The position numbers and the translations under genes were made by a program. DNA of 55,207 nt, from assembly GCA_013298075.1 (NCBI GenBank), contig JAAFJG010000028.1, forward strand, positions 1-55,207, read 5' to 3'. Below, one piece after another: positions 7,719 through 16,457 of this stretch (the first letter of the stretch is position 1; each line of letters begins with the position of its first letter). This DNA is from Cytophagales bacterium (GTDB lineage: Bacteria > Bacteroidota > Bacteroidia > Cytophagales > Microscillaceae). The notes under the pieces are model-generated. The model ran no database searches. It was given only the letters and a program-made list of their open reading frames with translations, and was not told where the DNA came from.

Positions 7719-8768
7719 ATGTTAGATTATTTAATTATTGGGCAAGGAATTGCAGGAAGTTTATTGAGTTATGAATTACTCAAAACGACAGATAATATTC
7801 TTGTGATAGACAAAGAAAATCCAAATGCTTCTTCGTTGGTGGCGGCGGGAATTTGTAATCCAATTACGGGTAAATATTTAAAAAAGGCTTGGTTAGTGGA
7901 TAATTTTTTTTCACAATTATTGATTACTTATCAAGATTTAGAAAATATTTTAGGGATAAATTTTTTACGAAAAATGGCTATTTATCGTAGATATAATGAC
8001 ATAGAAGAACAAAATCGAATTATTGGCATTTCTGCTGAACCTGAATGGGAGAAATATATCAATACTTTTCCTGATAACAATCATTATCAATCATTTATCG
8101 ATAATAAATTAGGTGGTTGGGAAACTAAAAACTCGTTTCAAGTCAATGGAAGTAAATTTTTATCGGCTTGGAGAAAATATTTAACAGAGAAAGAAAAATA
8201 TTTTATATCAAATTTTGATGAAAATGAATTAGTTTTTCACGAAAATCATATCGAATACAAACATATACAAGCCAAAAAAGTTATTCTTTGTCGAGGTTTT
8301 GAAGAAGCAGAAAGTAAGTTTTTTAAACATTTACCATTTTCTTTGGTGAAAGGAGAATGGCTGAAAATAAAAATCGAAACTCCCTATCAATTAGAAGGAA
8401 TTATTACGCAATCTTGTTTTTTGTTGCCATTGGAAAATAACGAATATATGGTTGGTTCAACTTATCATTGGGACAATTTGACAGAAGAAATTTCTGAAAA
8501 AGGAAAAGAAGAATTGATAGAAAAATTAGAACATTTTTTAAAAGTTCCGTATCAAATTATTGAGCAAAAAGTAGGCATTAGACCCGCCACACACACACGA
8601 AGACCTTTTTTGGGAGTTCATTCAAATCACGAAAATTTATATATTTTTAATGGATTAGGCACAAAAGGATTTTCATTAGCACCTTATTTAGCGAAACAAA
8701 TGGTGCAATATTTATTCACTGAAAACATAGAATTATTACCCAAAGAAGTAAGATTTAAGAGTAAATAA
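7719..8768 (+). CDS. FAD-dependent oxidoreductase, DAO family
   Basis: A 349-residue flavoprotein of the D-amino-acid oxidase/glycine oxidase superfamily. The N-terminal Rossmann motif GQGIAGS at residues 8-14 and the acidic IDKEN after strand 2 bind FAD. SSLVAAGICNPITGKYLKKA is the typical second conserved segment, and the C-terminal GIRPATHTRRPFLG followed by FNGLGTKGFSLAPYLA closes the FAD fold. Substrate cannot be read from the sequence; related Bacteroidota proteins are annotated only as FAD-binding oxidoreductases. It lies 34 bases after scpA on the same strand and is likely co-transcribed with it, with no obvious functional link. It converges on the minus-strand gene at 8812. Confidence 0.85.
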   Translation: MLDYLIIGQGIAGSLLSYELLKTTDNILVIDKENPNASSLVAAGICNPITGKYLKKAWLVDNFFSQLLITYQDLENILGINFLRKMAIYRRYNDIEEQNRIIGISAEPEWEKYINTFPDNNHYQSFIDNKLGGWETKNSFQVNGSKFLSAWRKYLTEKEKYFISNFDENELVFHENHIEYKHIQAKKVILCRGFEEAESKFFKHLPFSLVKGEWLKIKIETPYQLEGIITQSCFLLPLENNEYMVGSTYHWDNLTEEISEKGKEELIEKLEHFLKVPYQIIEQKVGIRPATHTRRPFLGVHSNHENLYIFNGLGTKGFSLAPYLAKQMVQYLFTENIELLPKEVRFKSK

Positions 8769-8811
8769 TTTGAAATCATTACTCCTCTTTTTGACAAATT
8801 GCAAAAAAATC

Positions 8812-9459
8812 TTAAATATTTCGTTCAATATGTGCTTTTACGTATTGTAACGCATTGATGATTTGTTTTAGGTCGTCTTTATCAGTTGCATCAAATTGTT
8901 GGCTAACAGTATATTCCTTGCCTGCTAAGATAACAAAAAACCAGTTTTGTCCAATATTATACAAGCCATAAATAGGTAAATTCATACCATTATTTTTTGC
9001 CTGTGCGGCAAGCATAGCAATTAAAAGTTGTCCTTGTGGGTCTGTTACTACTTTACGCTGTGCTTTATATTCATTCAAAAAGAAAAAAGGTGTTTGAGGA
9101 CGTTGCTTTCCTGTGGCTACTACCATTTCTACTCTTCCTCGCAAAGTGCATAGATTGCCTTGTACATCTGTAAGATTTGCTTCTAAAGTAGCCTCCATAA
9201 AAACTCTATATTTATCCAAAACAGAAAAATTAACAATTTGTAACATAGGCACAATGAAGAAAACTTTCATATCCTCTTCATTCCAAAAATTAACAAAATC
9301 TATCAATGAAGCACGTAAATTTTCAGAAATTTTTTCCTGCTCGTCTGTTAATGTTTTTTGAAATAACAACCATTCATTCATCAAAGGCATACCACGAAAA
9401 AACTTTATACCAAAAGTTTGCTCTACTTCTTCAGTTTCCCATTTTTCAAAAGATTTCAT
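8812..9459 (-). CDS. PD-(D/E)XK-like conserved protein
   Basis: An uncharacterised 215-residue cytoplasmic protein. Residues 107-132 carry a GRVEMVVAT strand (Glu111) followed by FFFLNEYKAQ (Glu130-x-Lys132), which fits the core of the PD-(D/E)XK nuclease fold with Glu replacing the first Asp; the following helix begins DPQGQLLIAMLAAQ. A second protein at 48487-49095 has the same architecture, so the two look like distant paralogues. The reading frame extends to TTG at 9483, but that TTG lies inside the -7 promoter box; the ATG at 9457-9459 is therefore chosen. Nuclease activity is only inferred from the motif; many such Bacteroidota proteins have no known role. Confidence 0.6.
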   Translation of the reverse strand: MKSFEKWETEEVEQTFGIKFFRGMPLMNEWLLFQKTLTDEQEKISENLRASLIDFVNFWNEEDMKVFFIVPMLQIVNFSVLDKYRVFMEATLEANLTDVQGNLCTLRGRVEMVVATGKQRPQTPFFFLNEYKAQRKVVTDPQGQLLIAMLAAQAKNNGMNLPIYGLYNIGQNWFFVILAGKEYTVSQQFDATDKDDLKQIINALQYVKAHIERNI

Positions 9460-9480
9460 AGTTTTATATTTTATTTTATG

Positions 9481-9488
9481 CAAATTTA
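9481..9488 (-). promoter_or_regulatory. -7 promoter box TAAATTTG for the 8812-9459 gene
   Basis: TAAATTTG followed by C on the minus strand, 21 bases upstream of the chosen ATG. It overlaps the upstream TTG, which excludes that TTG as a start. Confidence 0.5.
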
Positions 9489-9564
9489 TAACTTTTTTTT
9501 GTTATTTCAAAAAATAACTTAAAATTGAATAATATTAAAAATAAATTAAAATGATTTTTCTTTA

Positions 9565-10407
9565 TCAATCTGGATTTTGGTAAAAACTATGATATTTTTT
9601 CAATCCTTCCATTGGACTTTGGGCAATATTTCCGACTAAATAATGATGTTTTTTGACTACATTTTTTAAAATATCTTGAAAATAATAAGCCACAGAACCT
9701 ACAAAATGCAAAGGGAAATTTTGACTTTCTGTGGGCAATAAAGGTAAATAAATAGATAAAAATGTATCAAAAGAACGATAAATTAATGCCGAAATATACT
9801 CATTTTCGATATTTTCGTGTAAAAAATAAGTAAATTCTGCTAAAAAACGATTAGGCGTTTTTTGTTTATATACATACTCAATAATATAATTTCTATCTAA
9901 ATCAGGATATTTTTCGAGTAATTTTTGATGAATAATAGAAGGAAGTTTTTGATGTAAAAAATCAACGAATAATATTTTTCCCAAATAAGCACCACTTCCT
10001 TCGTCCCCCAAAATATAACCCAAATTAAATTCTTCTCCATACAATTTTTGTCCATCAAAATAAGCCAAATTTGAGCCTGTGCCAATGATAGCAATATTTC
10101 CTTTTGTATCGCCACACGTTGCTTTGGCTACGCCAATCAAATCATTTTCGATGACAATTTTTGCGTCAGAAAAATATTTTTGAAAGATATTTTTAAGTAA
10201 ATTTTGATTATTTGAAGTAGCACAACCTGCCCCATAAAAATAAATTTCTTTGGCATTTGGAAATTTAATTTTTATTTCATTTTCAATATGATTTTCAATA
10301 TCATTTTCAGTGATTGCATTTGGATTTAAACCAACGCTTTCATATATTTCGTTTTGATACGCCCAAGTGGTTTTTGTGCCACCGCTATCTGCGATTAAAA
10401 TAGACAT
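9565..10407 (-). CDS. BadF/BadG/BcrA/BcrD-type ATPase, N-acetylglucosamine kinase-like
   Basis: A 280-residue member of the ASKHA sugar-kinase fold. The phosphate-1 loop is ADSGGTKTTW at residues 6-15, phosphate-2 and adenosine elements are IIGTGSNLAYFDG and GYILGDEGSGAYLG, and FVGSVAYYF precedes the C terminus. This pattern matches eukaryotic-type N-acetylglucosamine kinases and Bacteroidota homologues thought to phosphorylate amino sugars from cell-wall turnover or diet. Substrate specificity is not visible. Its start is 2 bases after the stop of the response regulator, so the two share a transcript. No transporter or deacetylase gene is adjacent. The family is secure, the substrate is not. 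Confidence 0.85.
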   Translation of the reverse strand: MSILIADSGGTKTTWAYQNEIYESVGLNPNAITENDIENHIENEIKIKFPNAKEIYFYGAGCATSNNQNLLKNIFQKYFSDAKIVIENDLIGVAKATCGDTKGNIAIIGTGSNLAYFDGQKLYGEEFNLGYILGDEGSGAYLGKILFVDFLHQKLPSIIHQKLLEKYPDLDRNYIIEYVYKQKTPNRFLAEFTYFLHENIENEYISALIYRSFDTFLSIYLPLLPTESQNFPLHFVGSVAYYFQDILKNVVKKHHYLVGNIAQSPMEGLKKYHSFYQNPD

Positions 10408-10409
10408 TT

Positions 10410-11114
10410 TTATTCCGCTCCTCCATCAGGCGAAAATTTATAGCCTACACTTTTGACAGTATAAATATATTTTTCACCAATTTTTTCTCTAATTTTTCGA
10501 ATATGCACATCAACCGTTCTTGGCAAAACATAAATATCAACTCCCCAAATATTATGCAATAAGTCATCACGACTAAATACTTTGTTTGGGTGTTGTGCCA
10601 AAAAATATAACAATTCAAATTCTTTTTTAGGTAAAATAATTTGCTCACCTGATAGTTCGACGGTGTAACTTACTCTATCAATTGATAAATTATCAATCGT
10701 TATTTTATCTTCATTTTCTTGTTTTTTTTTGCGTTCACGCCTAAAAAGAGCGGCAATTCTACTTATCAATGCACGTGGTTTGATGGGTTTGATAATATAA
10801 TCATCTGCACCGCCTTCAAAAGCTGCAATTTCAGAATATTCCTCGACTCTGGCAGTCAAAAAAATAACATAGCTATTAGTAGTTTGTGGTAAACTTCGTA
10901 ACAATCGACAAGTTTCTACTCCGTCCATTCTTGGCATCATAATATCCAAAAGAACTAAATCGGGTGCAAATTTTTTGGCAATTTCTACGGCATCAATTCC
11001 ATTATACGCATATTGGACTTCATAACCAACTTTTTCGAGGTTATATTGTAATAATTCGACAATATCGGCTTCATCATCAACGAGCAGAACTTTAATTACC
11101 TCTTTTAATTCCAT
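10410..11114 (-). CDS. OmpR/PhoB-type response regulator
   Basis: A 234-residue two-component transcription factor. The receiver domain (1-120) has acidic DDE at 13-15, phosphoacceptor Asp57 in LLDIMMPRMDG, Thr87 in FLTARV and Lys109 in YIIKP. The C-terminal winged helix (about 135-230) has the typical LPKKEFELLYFLAQHPNKVF and VDVHIRKIREKIG. No sensor kinase is adjacent. Histidine kinases at 28.5 and 41.6 kb are too distant for pairing to be assumed. It is co-transcribed with the downstream GlcNAc-kinase-like gene. A bidirectional terminator separates it from the YtxH gene upstream. Confidence 0.92.
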   Translation of the reverse strand: MELKEVIKVLLVDDEADIVELLQYNLEKVGYEVQYAYNGIDAVEIAKKFAPDLVLLDIMMPRMDGVETCRLLRSLPQTTNSYVIFLTARVEEYSEIAAFEGGADDYIIKPIKPRALISRIAALFRRERKKKQENEDKITIDNLSIDRVSYTVELSGEQIILPKKEFELLYFLAQHPNKVFSRDDLLHNIWGVDIYVLPRTVDVHIRKIREKIGEKYIYTVKSVGYKFSPDGGAE

Positions 11115-11149
11115 TTTTTTTGATGTTTTTATGAATGTATCTTTGATAT

Positions 11150-11191
11150 AAAAATAGTCAGAAAAAGAATGTCTTTTTTCTGACTATTTTT
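11150..11191 (-). terminator. Terminator after the YtxH gene
   Basis: A perfect 17-bp stem, AAAAATAGTCAGAAAAA (11150-11166) with its complement at 11175-11191, followed by T-rich sequence on both strands. The stop codon of the YtxH gene overlaps the stem edge. Confidence 0.85.
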
Positions 11192-11523
11192 TATTTATTT
11201 TTTTTTGATTTATTGGCATTAGCATTTCCTCCACTTTGTTCTGTGAGTAATTTATCGAGGTCTTCTGTTAATTTGCTTGCTTTTCTTTTGGTTGATTTTG
11301 TCAATTCTTCACTTTCATTTTTGGCATCATTAAATAATCCATCGTCATCTTCTGTTGTTTTTTGCAAAAATTTTTCTTGAAATTGCTGACGAAGGCGAGA
11401 AAATTGATAACTTAATCTGCTGCGTACTTGTTTTCCTTCGCCCGGTGCAAAAAGTAAACCTGCTCCAACGCCTAAAGCAGCACCTGTTATAAGTCCTAAT
11501 GCAAAACTTCCTAAACTTTTCAT
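11191..11523 (-). CDS. YtxH domain protein
   Basis: A 110-residue protein with an N-terminal glycine- and alanine-rich hydrophobic segment (LGLITGAALGVGAGLLFAPG, residues 9-28) followed by GKQVRSRL, the YtxH domain signature, then a charged, probably helical tail rich in Lys and Glu. The family is induced by general stress in Bacillus and is membrane-associated elsewhere; its molecular role is unknown. It appears monocistronic: TAACTTTG at 11552-11559 is a promoter and a strong hairpin ends the unit. The lysine-rich C terminus (NANKSKKNK) is typical. Confidence 0.85.
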   Translation of the reverse strand: MKSLGSFALGLITGAALGVGAGLLFAPGEGKQVRSRLSYQFSRLRQQFQEKFLQKTTEDDDGLFNDAKNESEELTKSTKRKASKLTEDLDKLLTEQSGGNANANKSKKNK

Positions 11524-11551
11524 ATCTTTTTAAACTTTTTAGTTATTTTGG

Positions 11552-11559
11552 CAAAGTTA
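11552..11559 (-). promoter_or_regulatory. -7 promoter box TAACTTTG for the YtxH gene
   Basis: TAACTTTG followed by C on the minus strand, 28 bases before the ATG at 11523, matching TAnnTTTG. Confidence 0.55.
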
Positions 11560-11593
11560 CAAATATAATTCTTAATAAAAAATTTTTTTGGAA

Positions 11594-13141
11594 TTATTTT
11601 TCTAATTTTTTTTTTCTAATTTTTTGAAAGAATAATTTTTGATAAAATTTATTGATAATTTTTAGATTATTTTTCAGAAAATAAGATTTTTTTTTGATTA
11701 TATTTCTGTTAGAATATTTTGTAAAAGAGATAATTTTTGTTATTTTATTTTTTTTGATGTCTATATTTTTTTCACCAATTTTTATCATTTGCCCTGTTAA
11801 TAAAGTAGCATTTTCACTGATATTATTCCATTGCGCTAATTGTTGGGTTGTAATATCGAACATTTTTACGATATTAAAAATATTTTTTTCTTGAGAAACT
11901 TTATAAAATCGTGCATTATTTCCACGTTGTAAATTTTCTTCTTGAATAAGTAAAATTTGTCCTATGAAAATAATATTGATGTTTCTCAAAACATTTTTTT
12001 CTCTCAAAGATGTAATTGGTACGTCATATTTTCGGCTGATGCTATACAACGTTTCACCTTTTTGAACAGTATGTTGTATTTTTATAGGTTGTGGAGTTAT
12101 TTTTTCTGGAATATTAGATACATATTCTTCTCCTTGATTTTCATTGTTAGTTTCGTTAATATTTTCTTTTATTTCTTCTTTATTTTTTATATCAATGTTA
12201 TTATTTTCAACAAATTTTTCTTTTTTATCATTATAATTTTTACACTTTGAAAATAAAAAAGTATAAGGATTATTATTAAATTCTTGGCGAATAACTGCAT
12301 AATAAACTTTATCGTCAGGCAAATTACGTATGTATTTTTTAATCCAAAAATTATCGGTTAAAAAATTATCTTTGTCTTCTTTTTTAATATTTTCACGAAT
12401 AAATTTAGGAACGGATTGTCCTACAGGTATTTCGCGTAAAACAAAACTAAAATTGCTTGCTTTTTCATGAATCAATGTTTCAATAAATAATGAAAAAGAT
12501 AGATATCGATGTATAAAATTAAAATGAGTAGATTGTTTTGATGGGTTGATATAAAATTCTTTTTTTTCTGCGTATTTATGATAATAACTTGCGTCAAATT
12601 GAAATAAATCGTCTTTTAATTTATGTAAAGAAATTTCTAAAGATACCATAGATAATAAAATATTATTAAAAAAAGCATTCTCTTTTTTAATAAATTCTGC
12701 AATTTTTGAGGTCGTTTCATGAATATTCCAACGCTCATCAACTTTTTTATTTTGGGGAGATTTTAATCCTAAATCGATATAAAAATCACTTCTTAATTGC
12801 CACATACCTTCTTGTGAAGGGTTATTATCACCTAATAAAGTAGGATTATGAAAAAAAGCAAGATATTTCATTTCTCTTGGTAAGCCTTTTTCAGCTAATA
12901 TTTGTTCTATCAAAGGCAAACTCATGACCATAAAAGGAAGTATATTTTCACAACTTTTGCACTGATTGTATTTACTTATCAAATTATCAGCTTCTTGCCT
13001 TAATGCATTCCAATAAGAAGTAGGAAAAGTAATTTGTTGATTTCCAAATTGAATAGTATCATTTTGGGCTTGTAAAGAAATAGAATGAAATTGGATATAG
13101 AGGTAAAGCCCCCATAAAACAGATGTGGTGAAGAACTTCAT
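11594..13141 (-). CDS. LysM protein with degenerate lytic transglycosylase domain
   Basis: A 515-residue exported protein with a signal peptide (about 1-25), a domain resembling MltD-type lytic transglycosylases (about 60-200) and two LysM peptidoglycan-binding repeats (about 357-402 and 409-455). The fold match is clear: LAEKGLPREMKYLAFFHNP, EGMWQLRSDFYIDLGL and DERWNIHETTSKIAEFI line up with MltD. The catalytic glutamate of the ESA motif is replaced: H98-N99 stand where Glu-Ser should be. The protein therefore probably binds peptidoglycan without cleaving it. The C-terminal ~60 residues are very basic. It is transcribed from TAATTTTG at 13179-13186. A scaffold or regulator of cell-wall enzymes is the likeliest role (inference). 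Confidence 0.75.
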   Translation of the reverse strand: MKFFTTSVLWGLYLYIQFHSISLQAQNDTIQFGNQQITFPTSYWNALRQEADNLISKYNQCKSCENILPFMVMSLPLIEQILAEKGLPREMKYLAFFHNPTLLGDNNPSQEGMWQLRSDFYIDLGLKSPQNKKVDERWNIHETTSKIAEFIKKENAFFNNILLSMVSLEISLHKLKDDLFQFDASYYHKYAEKKEFYINPSKQSTHFNFIHRYLSFSLFIETLIHEKASNFSFVLREIPVGQSVPKFIRENIKKEDKDNFLTDNFWIKKYIRNLPDDKVYYAVIRQEFNNNPYTFLFSKCKNYNDKKEKFVENNNIDIKNKEEIKENINETNNENQGEEYVSNIPEKITPQPIKIQHTVQKGETLYSISRKYDVPITSLREKNVLRNINIIFIGQILLIQEENLQRGNNARFYKVSQEKNIFNIVKMFDITTQQLAQWNNISENATLLTGQMIKIGEKNIDIKKNKITKIISFTKYSNRNIIKKKSYFLKNNLKIINKFYQKLFFQKIRKKKLEK

Positions 13142-13178
13142 AGTACTAAATATATTTTGATGTCGAATTTTTGTTGCA

Positions 13179-13186
13179 CAAAATTA
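13179..13186 (-). promoter_or_regulatory. -7 promoter box TAATTTTG for the LysM gene
   Basis: TAATTTTG on the minus strand, 37 bases before the ATG at 13141. The rest of 13142-13390 is AT-rich with no gene. Confidence 0.5.
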
Positions 13187-13396
13187 AGAAATCTATTTGA
13201 TATTATTATTATTTATCGATAAAAATAATAAAAATTTCGATAAACGTTTTTTTGTTATGTTTAAAAATGTATATAAATTAAATAATTATAGATTAAAAAA
13301 ATAATAATTTCACTATAATTAAACTTTTATTCTTCTTCTTTATCAAAAATATATAATTAAATAATTGATTATCAATATTTTATCAGCATAAAAAAA

Positions 13397-13427
13397 GTTT
13401 TTTGTCATCAATGATTAGACAAAAAAC
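13397..13427 (-). terminator. Terminator after the 13466-14152 gene
   Basis: GTTTTTTGTC and GACAAAAAAC (13397-13406 and 13418-13427) form a 10-bp stem. On the minus strand it is followed by a run of T, 39 bases after the stop codon. Confidence 0.7.
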
Positions 13428-13465
13428 CTTTAGTAAATTTATAAAAAATTAACTTAATATATAAA

Positions 13466-14152
13466 TTATTTTAACTTAATTTGATTATAATACATAATAA
13501 CTTTTGTCACTTCTTGTGGGTTACTTAGTTTAACATTGTGTTGTTTGAGGTATAATTTGATTTCTTTTTCTTTATCTTTCAACAAAAAAAACAGTCTTTT
13601 TTTCGAGCCATCAAACGTTTTAATTCTTCCATCAGCATATAAAAAATAAAAATCTGTCCGCACAGAATAAGTCGTGTATGGCATTCCGCGCATACCACCC
13701 ATTCCGCCCATTCCCATTCCTCCTCCGTAAGGATTCATACCTGGATTTCCTGCGTATTGTGTATTTTGTACCAATACTTCACGCCCTAAAATAGTAACAA
13801 ATTTTCCTTGTAAAATCACCTCAAAAAATGTAGGCGATTCATAATTAGGCGTTTTTTCAAAAGGCAAAGCATAATATTGTCTTTCTCTGTTTTGATTTAA
13901 GTCTTGAAATGAGAAATTTAAGGCTTTTCGAGCAGTATAAGTTTGCAACGCATTCCCCACTTGCACTTGTACAATTTCTTCTTTGAGTGCAAATTTTAAT
14001 GTACCCGTAACCGTATCACCTGATGATAGTAAAACCCTGCCTTGATGCCATTCATTTTCAGCAAGATATTGGCTTTTTACGCACAAAGGACATAAAAAGA
14101 AAAATAAAATAAGTATAATTTTTTGTTTGATATTCAATGATTTTTTATTCAT
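13466..14152 (-). CDS. Exported protein of unknown function
   Basis: A 228-residue protein with a clear signal peptide (IILILFFFLCPLCVKSQ, cut near residue 27). The mature part is beta-rich: GRVLLSSGDTVTGTLKF begins a repeat-like strand pattern seen in other Bacteroidota exported proteins. A Met/Gly-rich stretch (NPGMNPYGGGMGMGGMGGM) near residues 135-155 is probably a flexible loop. No enzyme motif is visible. Its ATG overlaps the TGA of the upstream gene (14149-14152), so the two are translationally coupled and likely act together at the envelope. Function not recognised. Confidence 0.7.
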   Translation of the reverse strand: MNKKSLNIKQKIILILFFFLCPLCVKSQYLAENEWHQGRVLLSSGDTVTGTLKFALKEEIVQVQVGNALQTYTARKALNFSFQDLNQNRERQYYALPFEKTPNYESPTFFEVILQGKFVTILGREVLVQNTQYAGNPGMNPYGGGMGMGGMGGMRGMPYTTYSVRTDFYFLYADGRIKTFDGSKKRLFFLLKDKEKEIKLYLKQHNVKLSNPQEVTKVIMYYNQIKLK

Positions 14153-14637
14153 AATTTTTTATTTTTTTCTGAGAAAACATCAATAGATTTTTGCATACTT
14201 TCAGGGTCAATCACTGTAATAAAATATTTATTTTTATTTTTTAAAGTAATCCATGCAGCTATATTTCCTCTTGTAGTTCGCGTTTTACCAAATTTGAAAG
14301 AATATTTTACTCCACGACTAACATCAAAAAATGGGTTATATTTCATTATTTTTATATATTCTATCTCGTCCCAAGTTAGTAATTTTTTCGAAACAAACGG
14401 AGAACAACTATGTGTAATGCCATTAAAATCAACTCTTATGGTCAATTTTGTAGCCACAGAAATAAACAAAAGAAATATGGCAAAAGGAACAACATATAAT
14501 AAATTTGTACTTAAATTTTTATACAATACGATAACAGTTAAAGGAAAAACGGAAAATAAAAATATTATTAACGAAGTATAAAATGGAAAAGTAGATTTTT
14601 CTTGATAAAATAAGTCTTGAGAAGTTGAATTATCCAT
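14149..14637 (-). CDS. Two-helix membrane protein with PH-like domain
   Basis: A 162-residue protein with two adjacent membrane helices (about 19-37 and 45-65) and a soluble C-terminal half whose pattern (strand, FNGITHSCSP, WDEIEYIKIMKYNPF, then short strands and a final helix) resembles bacterial PH-like domains of small DUF families. It is the first gene of a two-gene unit and its stop overlaps the start of the exported protein. TAAATTTG at 14660-14667 is a good promoter 22 bases before its ATG. Function unknown; the PH-like call is inference. Confidence 0.6.
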   Translation of the reverse strand: MDNSTSQDLFYQEKSTFPFYTSLIIFLFSVFPLTVIVLYKNLSTNLLYVVPFAIFLLFISVATKLTIRVDFNGITHSCSPFVSKKLLTWDEIEYIKIMKYNPFFDVSRGVKYSFKFGKTRTTRGNIAAWITLKNKNKYFITVIDPESMQKSIDVFSEKNKKL

Positions 14638-14659
14638 AAAATAATTGTAAAAAAGTTTG

Positions 14660-14667
14660 CAAATTTA
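14660..14667 (-). promoter_or_regulatory. -7 promoter box TAAATTTG for the 14637-13466 unit
   Basis: TAAATTTG followed by C on the minus strand, 22 bases before the ATG. Confidence 0.5.
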
Positions 14668-14720
14668 TAACGAGAAAATCAAAAGTTTAAATATAAATTA
14701 TAGAAATAAAAAATTATTGA

Positions 14721-15653
14721 TTACAACATTTTATTTCTTTTAATCATATACGCATATAAAATCTGCTCAAATCCATCAGCAATATCTGCCTCAATTAAAT
14801 CAATTTTGAATTGTCCACAACGTAATTTTAAGTTCTTAAAATATTCTTCTTGTTGCGTTTTGAAATATTCTTTGACTTGACTTGGCACCAAATTTAACTT
14901 TTGATTAGTTTCTAAGTCAATAAATTGATAAGGTCTTTCTTGAAAATCAAAATTTTGTTCTGTTTTTTTATCGGTTACGTGAAACAATAAAACTTCATTT
15001 TTATTGTGTTTTAGATGTTGTAAGCCCGAAAAAATTCTTTCAAAATCGTCTTGTTCTGTAAACATATCACTAAAAATAATCACCAAAGAACGCTTATGAA
15101 CTTTTTCTGCGATAATATGTAATGTATCTGCGATAGAAGTTTTACTACTTTGTTGTTTTGAATCTATTTTTAATAAATTTTCTAATTCCGCAAAAATCTT
15201 ATGTAGATGTGAGGGCGTAGATTTGCATTGCGTATGCAATTCGATTTCTTCTGCAAAATGACACAAACTTACGGCATCTTTTTGTTTTTGGAGCATATAA
15301 GCCAACGCAGACGCAGCCAAAATTCCAAAAGTTATTTTTCCTAAATAATTAGGTTGATTTTTTTCGGTAGGATAAAACATAGATGACGAAGTATCTAACA
15401 AAATTTGACATCTCAAATTGGTTTCTTCTTCGTATTCTTTGATATATAATCGGTCAGTTTTGGCAAAAACTTTCCAATCGATATGCCTTGTACTTTCGCC
15501 TGAATTATATAATCTGTGTTCGGCAAATTCGACTGAAAATCCGTGAAAAGGAGAGCGATGCAAGCCTGTAATAAAGCCTTCTACTAATTGTTTGGCTAAA
15601 AATTCTAAGTTTCCAACTTCTCTTACTTTTGACCAATCTTGTGTTTGTATCAT
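14721..15653 (-). CDS. DUF58 (VWA-like) protein
   Basis: A 310-residue DUF58 family protein. The conserved region is FHGFSVEFAEHRLYNSGEST followed by HIDWKVFAKTDRLYIKEYEEE, then a von Willebrand A-like fold with the MIDAS-type LLDTSSSM near residues 86-93 and a later VIIFSDMF. DUF58 proteins normally sit next to a MoxR ATPase and BatA/BatB VWA membrane proteins and are thought to act in metal-dependent or chaperone-like assembly. None of these partners is adjacent here. TACCTTTG at 15697-15704 is the likely promoter. The MIDAS serines are intact, so metal binding is plausible. Confidence 0.88.
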   Translation of the reverse strand: MIQTQDWSKVREVGNLEFLAKQLVEGFITGLHRSPFHGFSVEFAEHRLYNSGESTRHIDWKVFAKTDRLYIKEYEEETNLRCQILLDTSSSMFYPTEKNQPNYLGKITFGILAASALAYMLQKQKDAVSLCHFAEEIELHTQCKSTPSHLHKIFAELENLLKIDSKQQSSKTSIADTLHIIAEKVHKRSLVIIFSDMFTEQDDFERIFSGLQHLKHNKNEVLLFHVTDKKTEQNFDFQERPYQFIDLETNQKLNLVPSQVKEYFKTQQEEYFKNLKLRCGQFKIDLIEADIADGFEQILYAYMIKRNKML

Positions 15654-15696
15654 TTTTTATTTTATTTATACTCATCTAAAATCAAATTATCACATT

Positions 15697-15704
15697 CAAA
15701 GGTA
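15697..15704 (-). promoter_or_regulatory. -7 promoter box TACCTTTG for the DUF58 gene
   Basis: TACCTTTG on the minus strand, 43 bases before the ATG at 15653. Confidence 0.45.
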
Positions 15705-15865
15705 ACGATTATATTTTACTATACAAATAAAAAAAGAAAAATATTTTTTGTATGAGAAAAAATAGTAGTTTTAAAACCAAAATATTACATTTAGAAAAAT
15801 GAATGAAAAAATGAGTAGAAAAATAATTTATTTTTATAAAATGTTTCATTTTTTGATTTTATGTG

Positions 15866-15873
15866 TATCTTTG
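15866..15873 (+). promoter_or_regulatory. -7 promoter box TATCTTTG for the 15900-17042 unit
   Basis: TATCTTTG followed by C, 26 bases before the ATG at 15900. Confidence 0.55.
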
Positions 15874-15899
15874 CGTTATAATTAAAAGCAACAAAAATT

Positions 15900-16445
15900 A
15901 TGAAAAACTTATTTTTATTTTGTGTATTTTTTGCGTTCAATTTATGTATATTGGCACAAAAAAATAAAGAGAATTTAATGTTGAATATTCAGGTGGTAGA
16001 TGCGGAAACGAATAAAGATATTGCCAGCGTAGAAATTCACTCTAAATTTACACTCAATCAACAAAAAAATATAGTCACAGATTTTTTAGGAAGGGCAACT
16101 ATTATTCCTGCTTTATCAGATACTATTTCGTTTGATAATCCGAAATATTATCATTTGCATATTATTTTAGACCATTACGAGCCACACGATTTTTCGCATC
16201 CATTGCGTGTAAAACTCACGCCCATACACGAAGACCACGTTAAAAATAGTCGTTATAATTTGGAAGGAATGAAATATACTCCCCATCATTTTGAGGCTTT
16301 GACCGATTCAAAAAGTGATTTGAAATTTCAAATTGTAGAAGACCAAAGAGCCATCGAAAAACGAAAATTATGGCTCGAAAAAAACCGTACTCTTGATAAT
16401 AAAACTTTCAATATTTTAGATATACATTTAAGAACAAAAAAATAA
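15900..16445 (+). CDS. Exported protein with carboxypeptidase-regulatory-like domain
   Basis: A 181-residue protein with a signal peptide ending at FNLCILAQ (about residue 19). Residues 25-105 (LNIQVVDAETNKDIASVEIH, FLGRATIIPALSDTISFDNP) show the strand order of the CarboxypepD_reg-like domain common at the N terminus of Bacteroidota outer-membrane proteins. The remainder has no recognised motif. It is 12 bases upstream of the OmpH/Skp gene in the same transcription unit, suggesting a periplasmic or outer-membrane role. Function not established. Confidence 0.65.
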   Translation: MKNLFLFCVFFAFNLCILAQKNKENLMLNIQVVDAETNKDIASVEIHSKFTLNQQKNIVTDFLGRATIIPALSDTISFDNPKYYHLHIILDHYEPHDFSHPLRVKLTPIHEDHVKNSRYNLEGMKYTPHHFEALTDSKSDLKFQIVEDQRAIEKRKLWLEKNRTLDNKTFNILDIHLRTKK

Positions 16446-16457
16446 AATAAAAAATCA

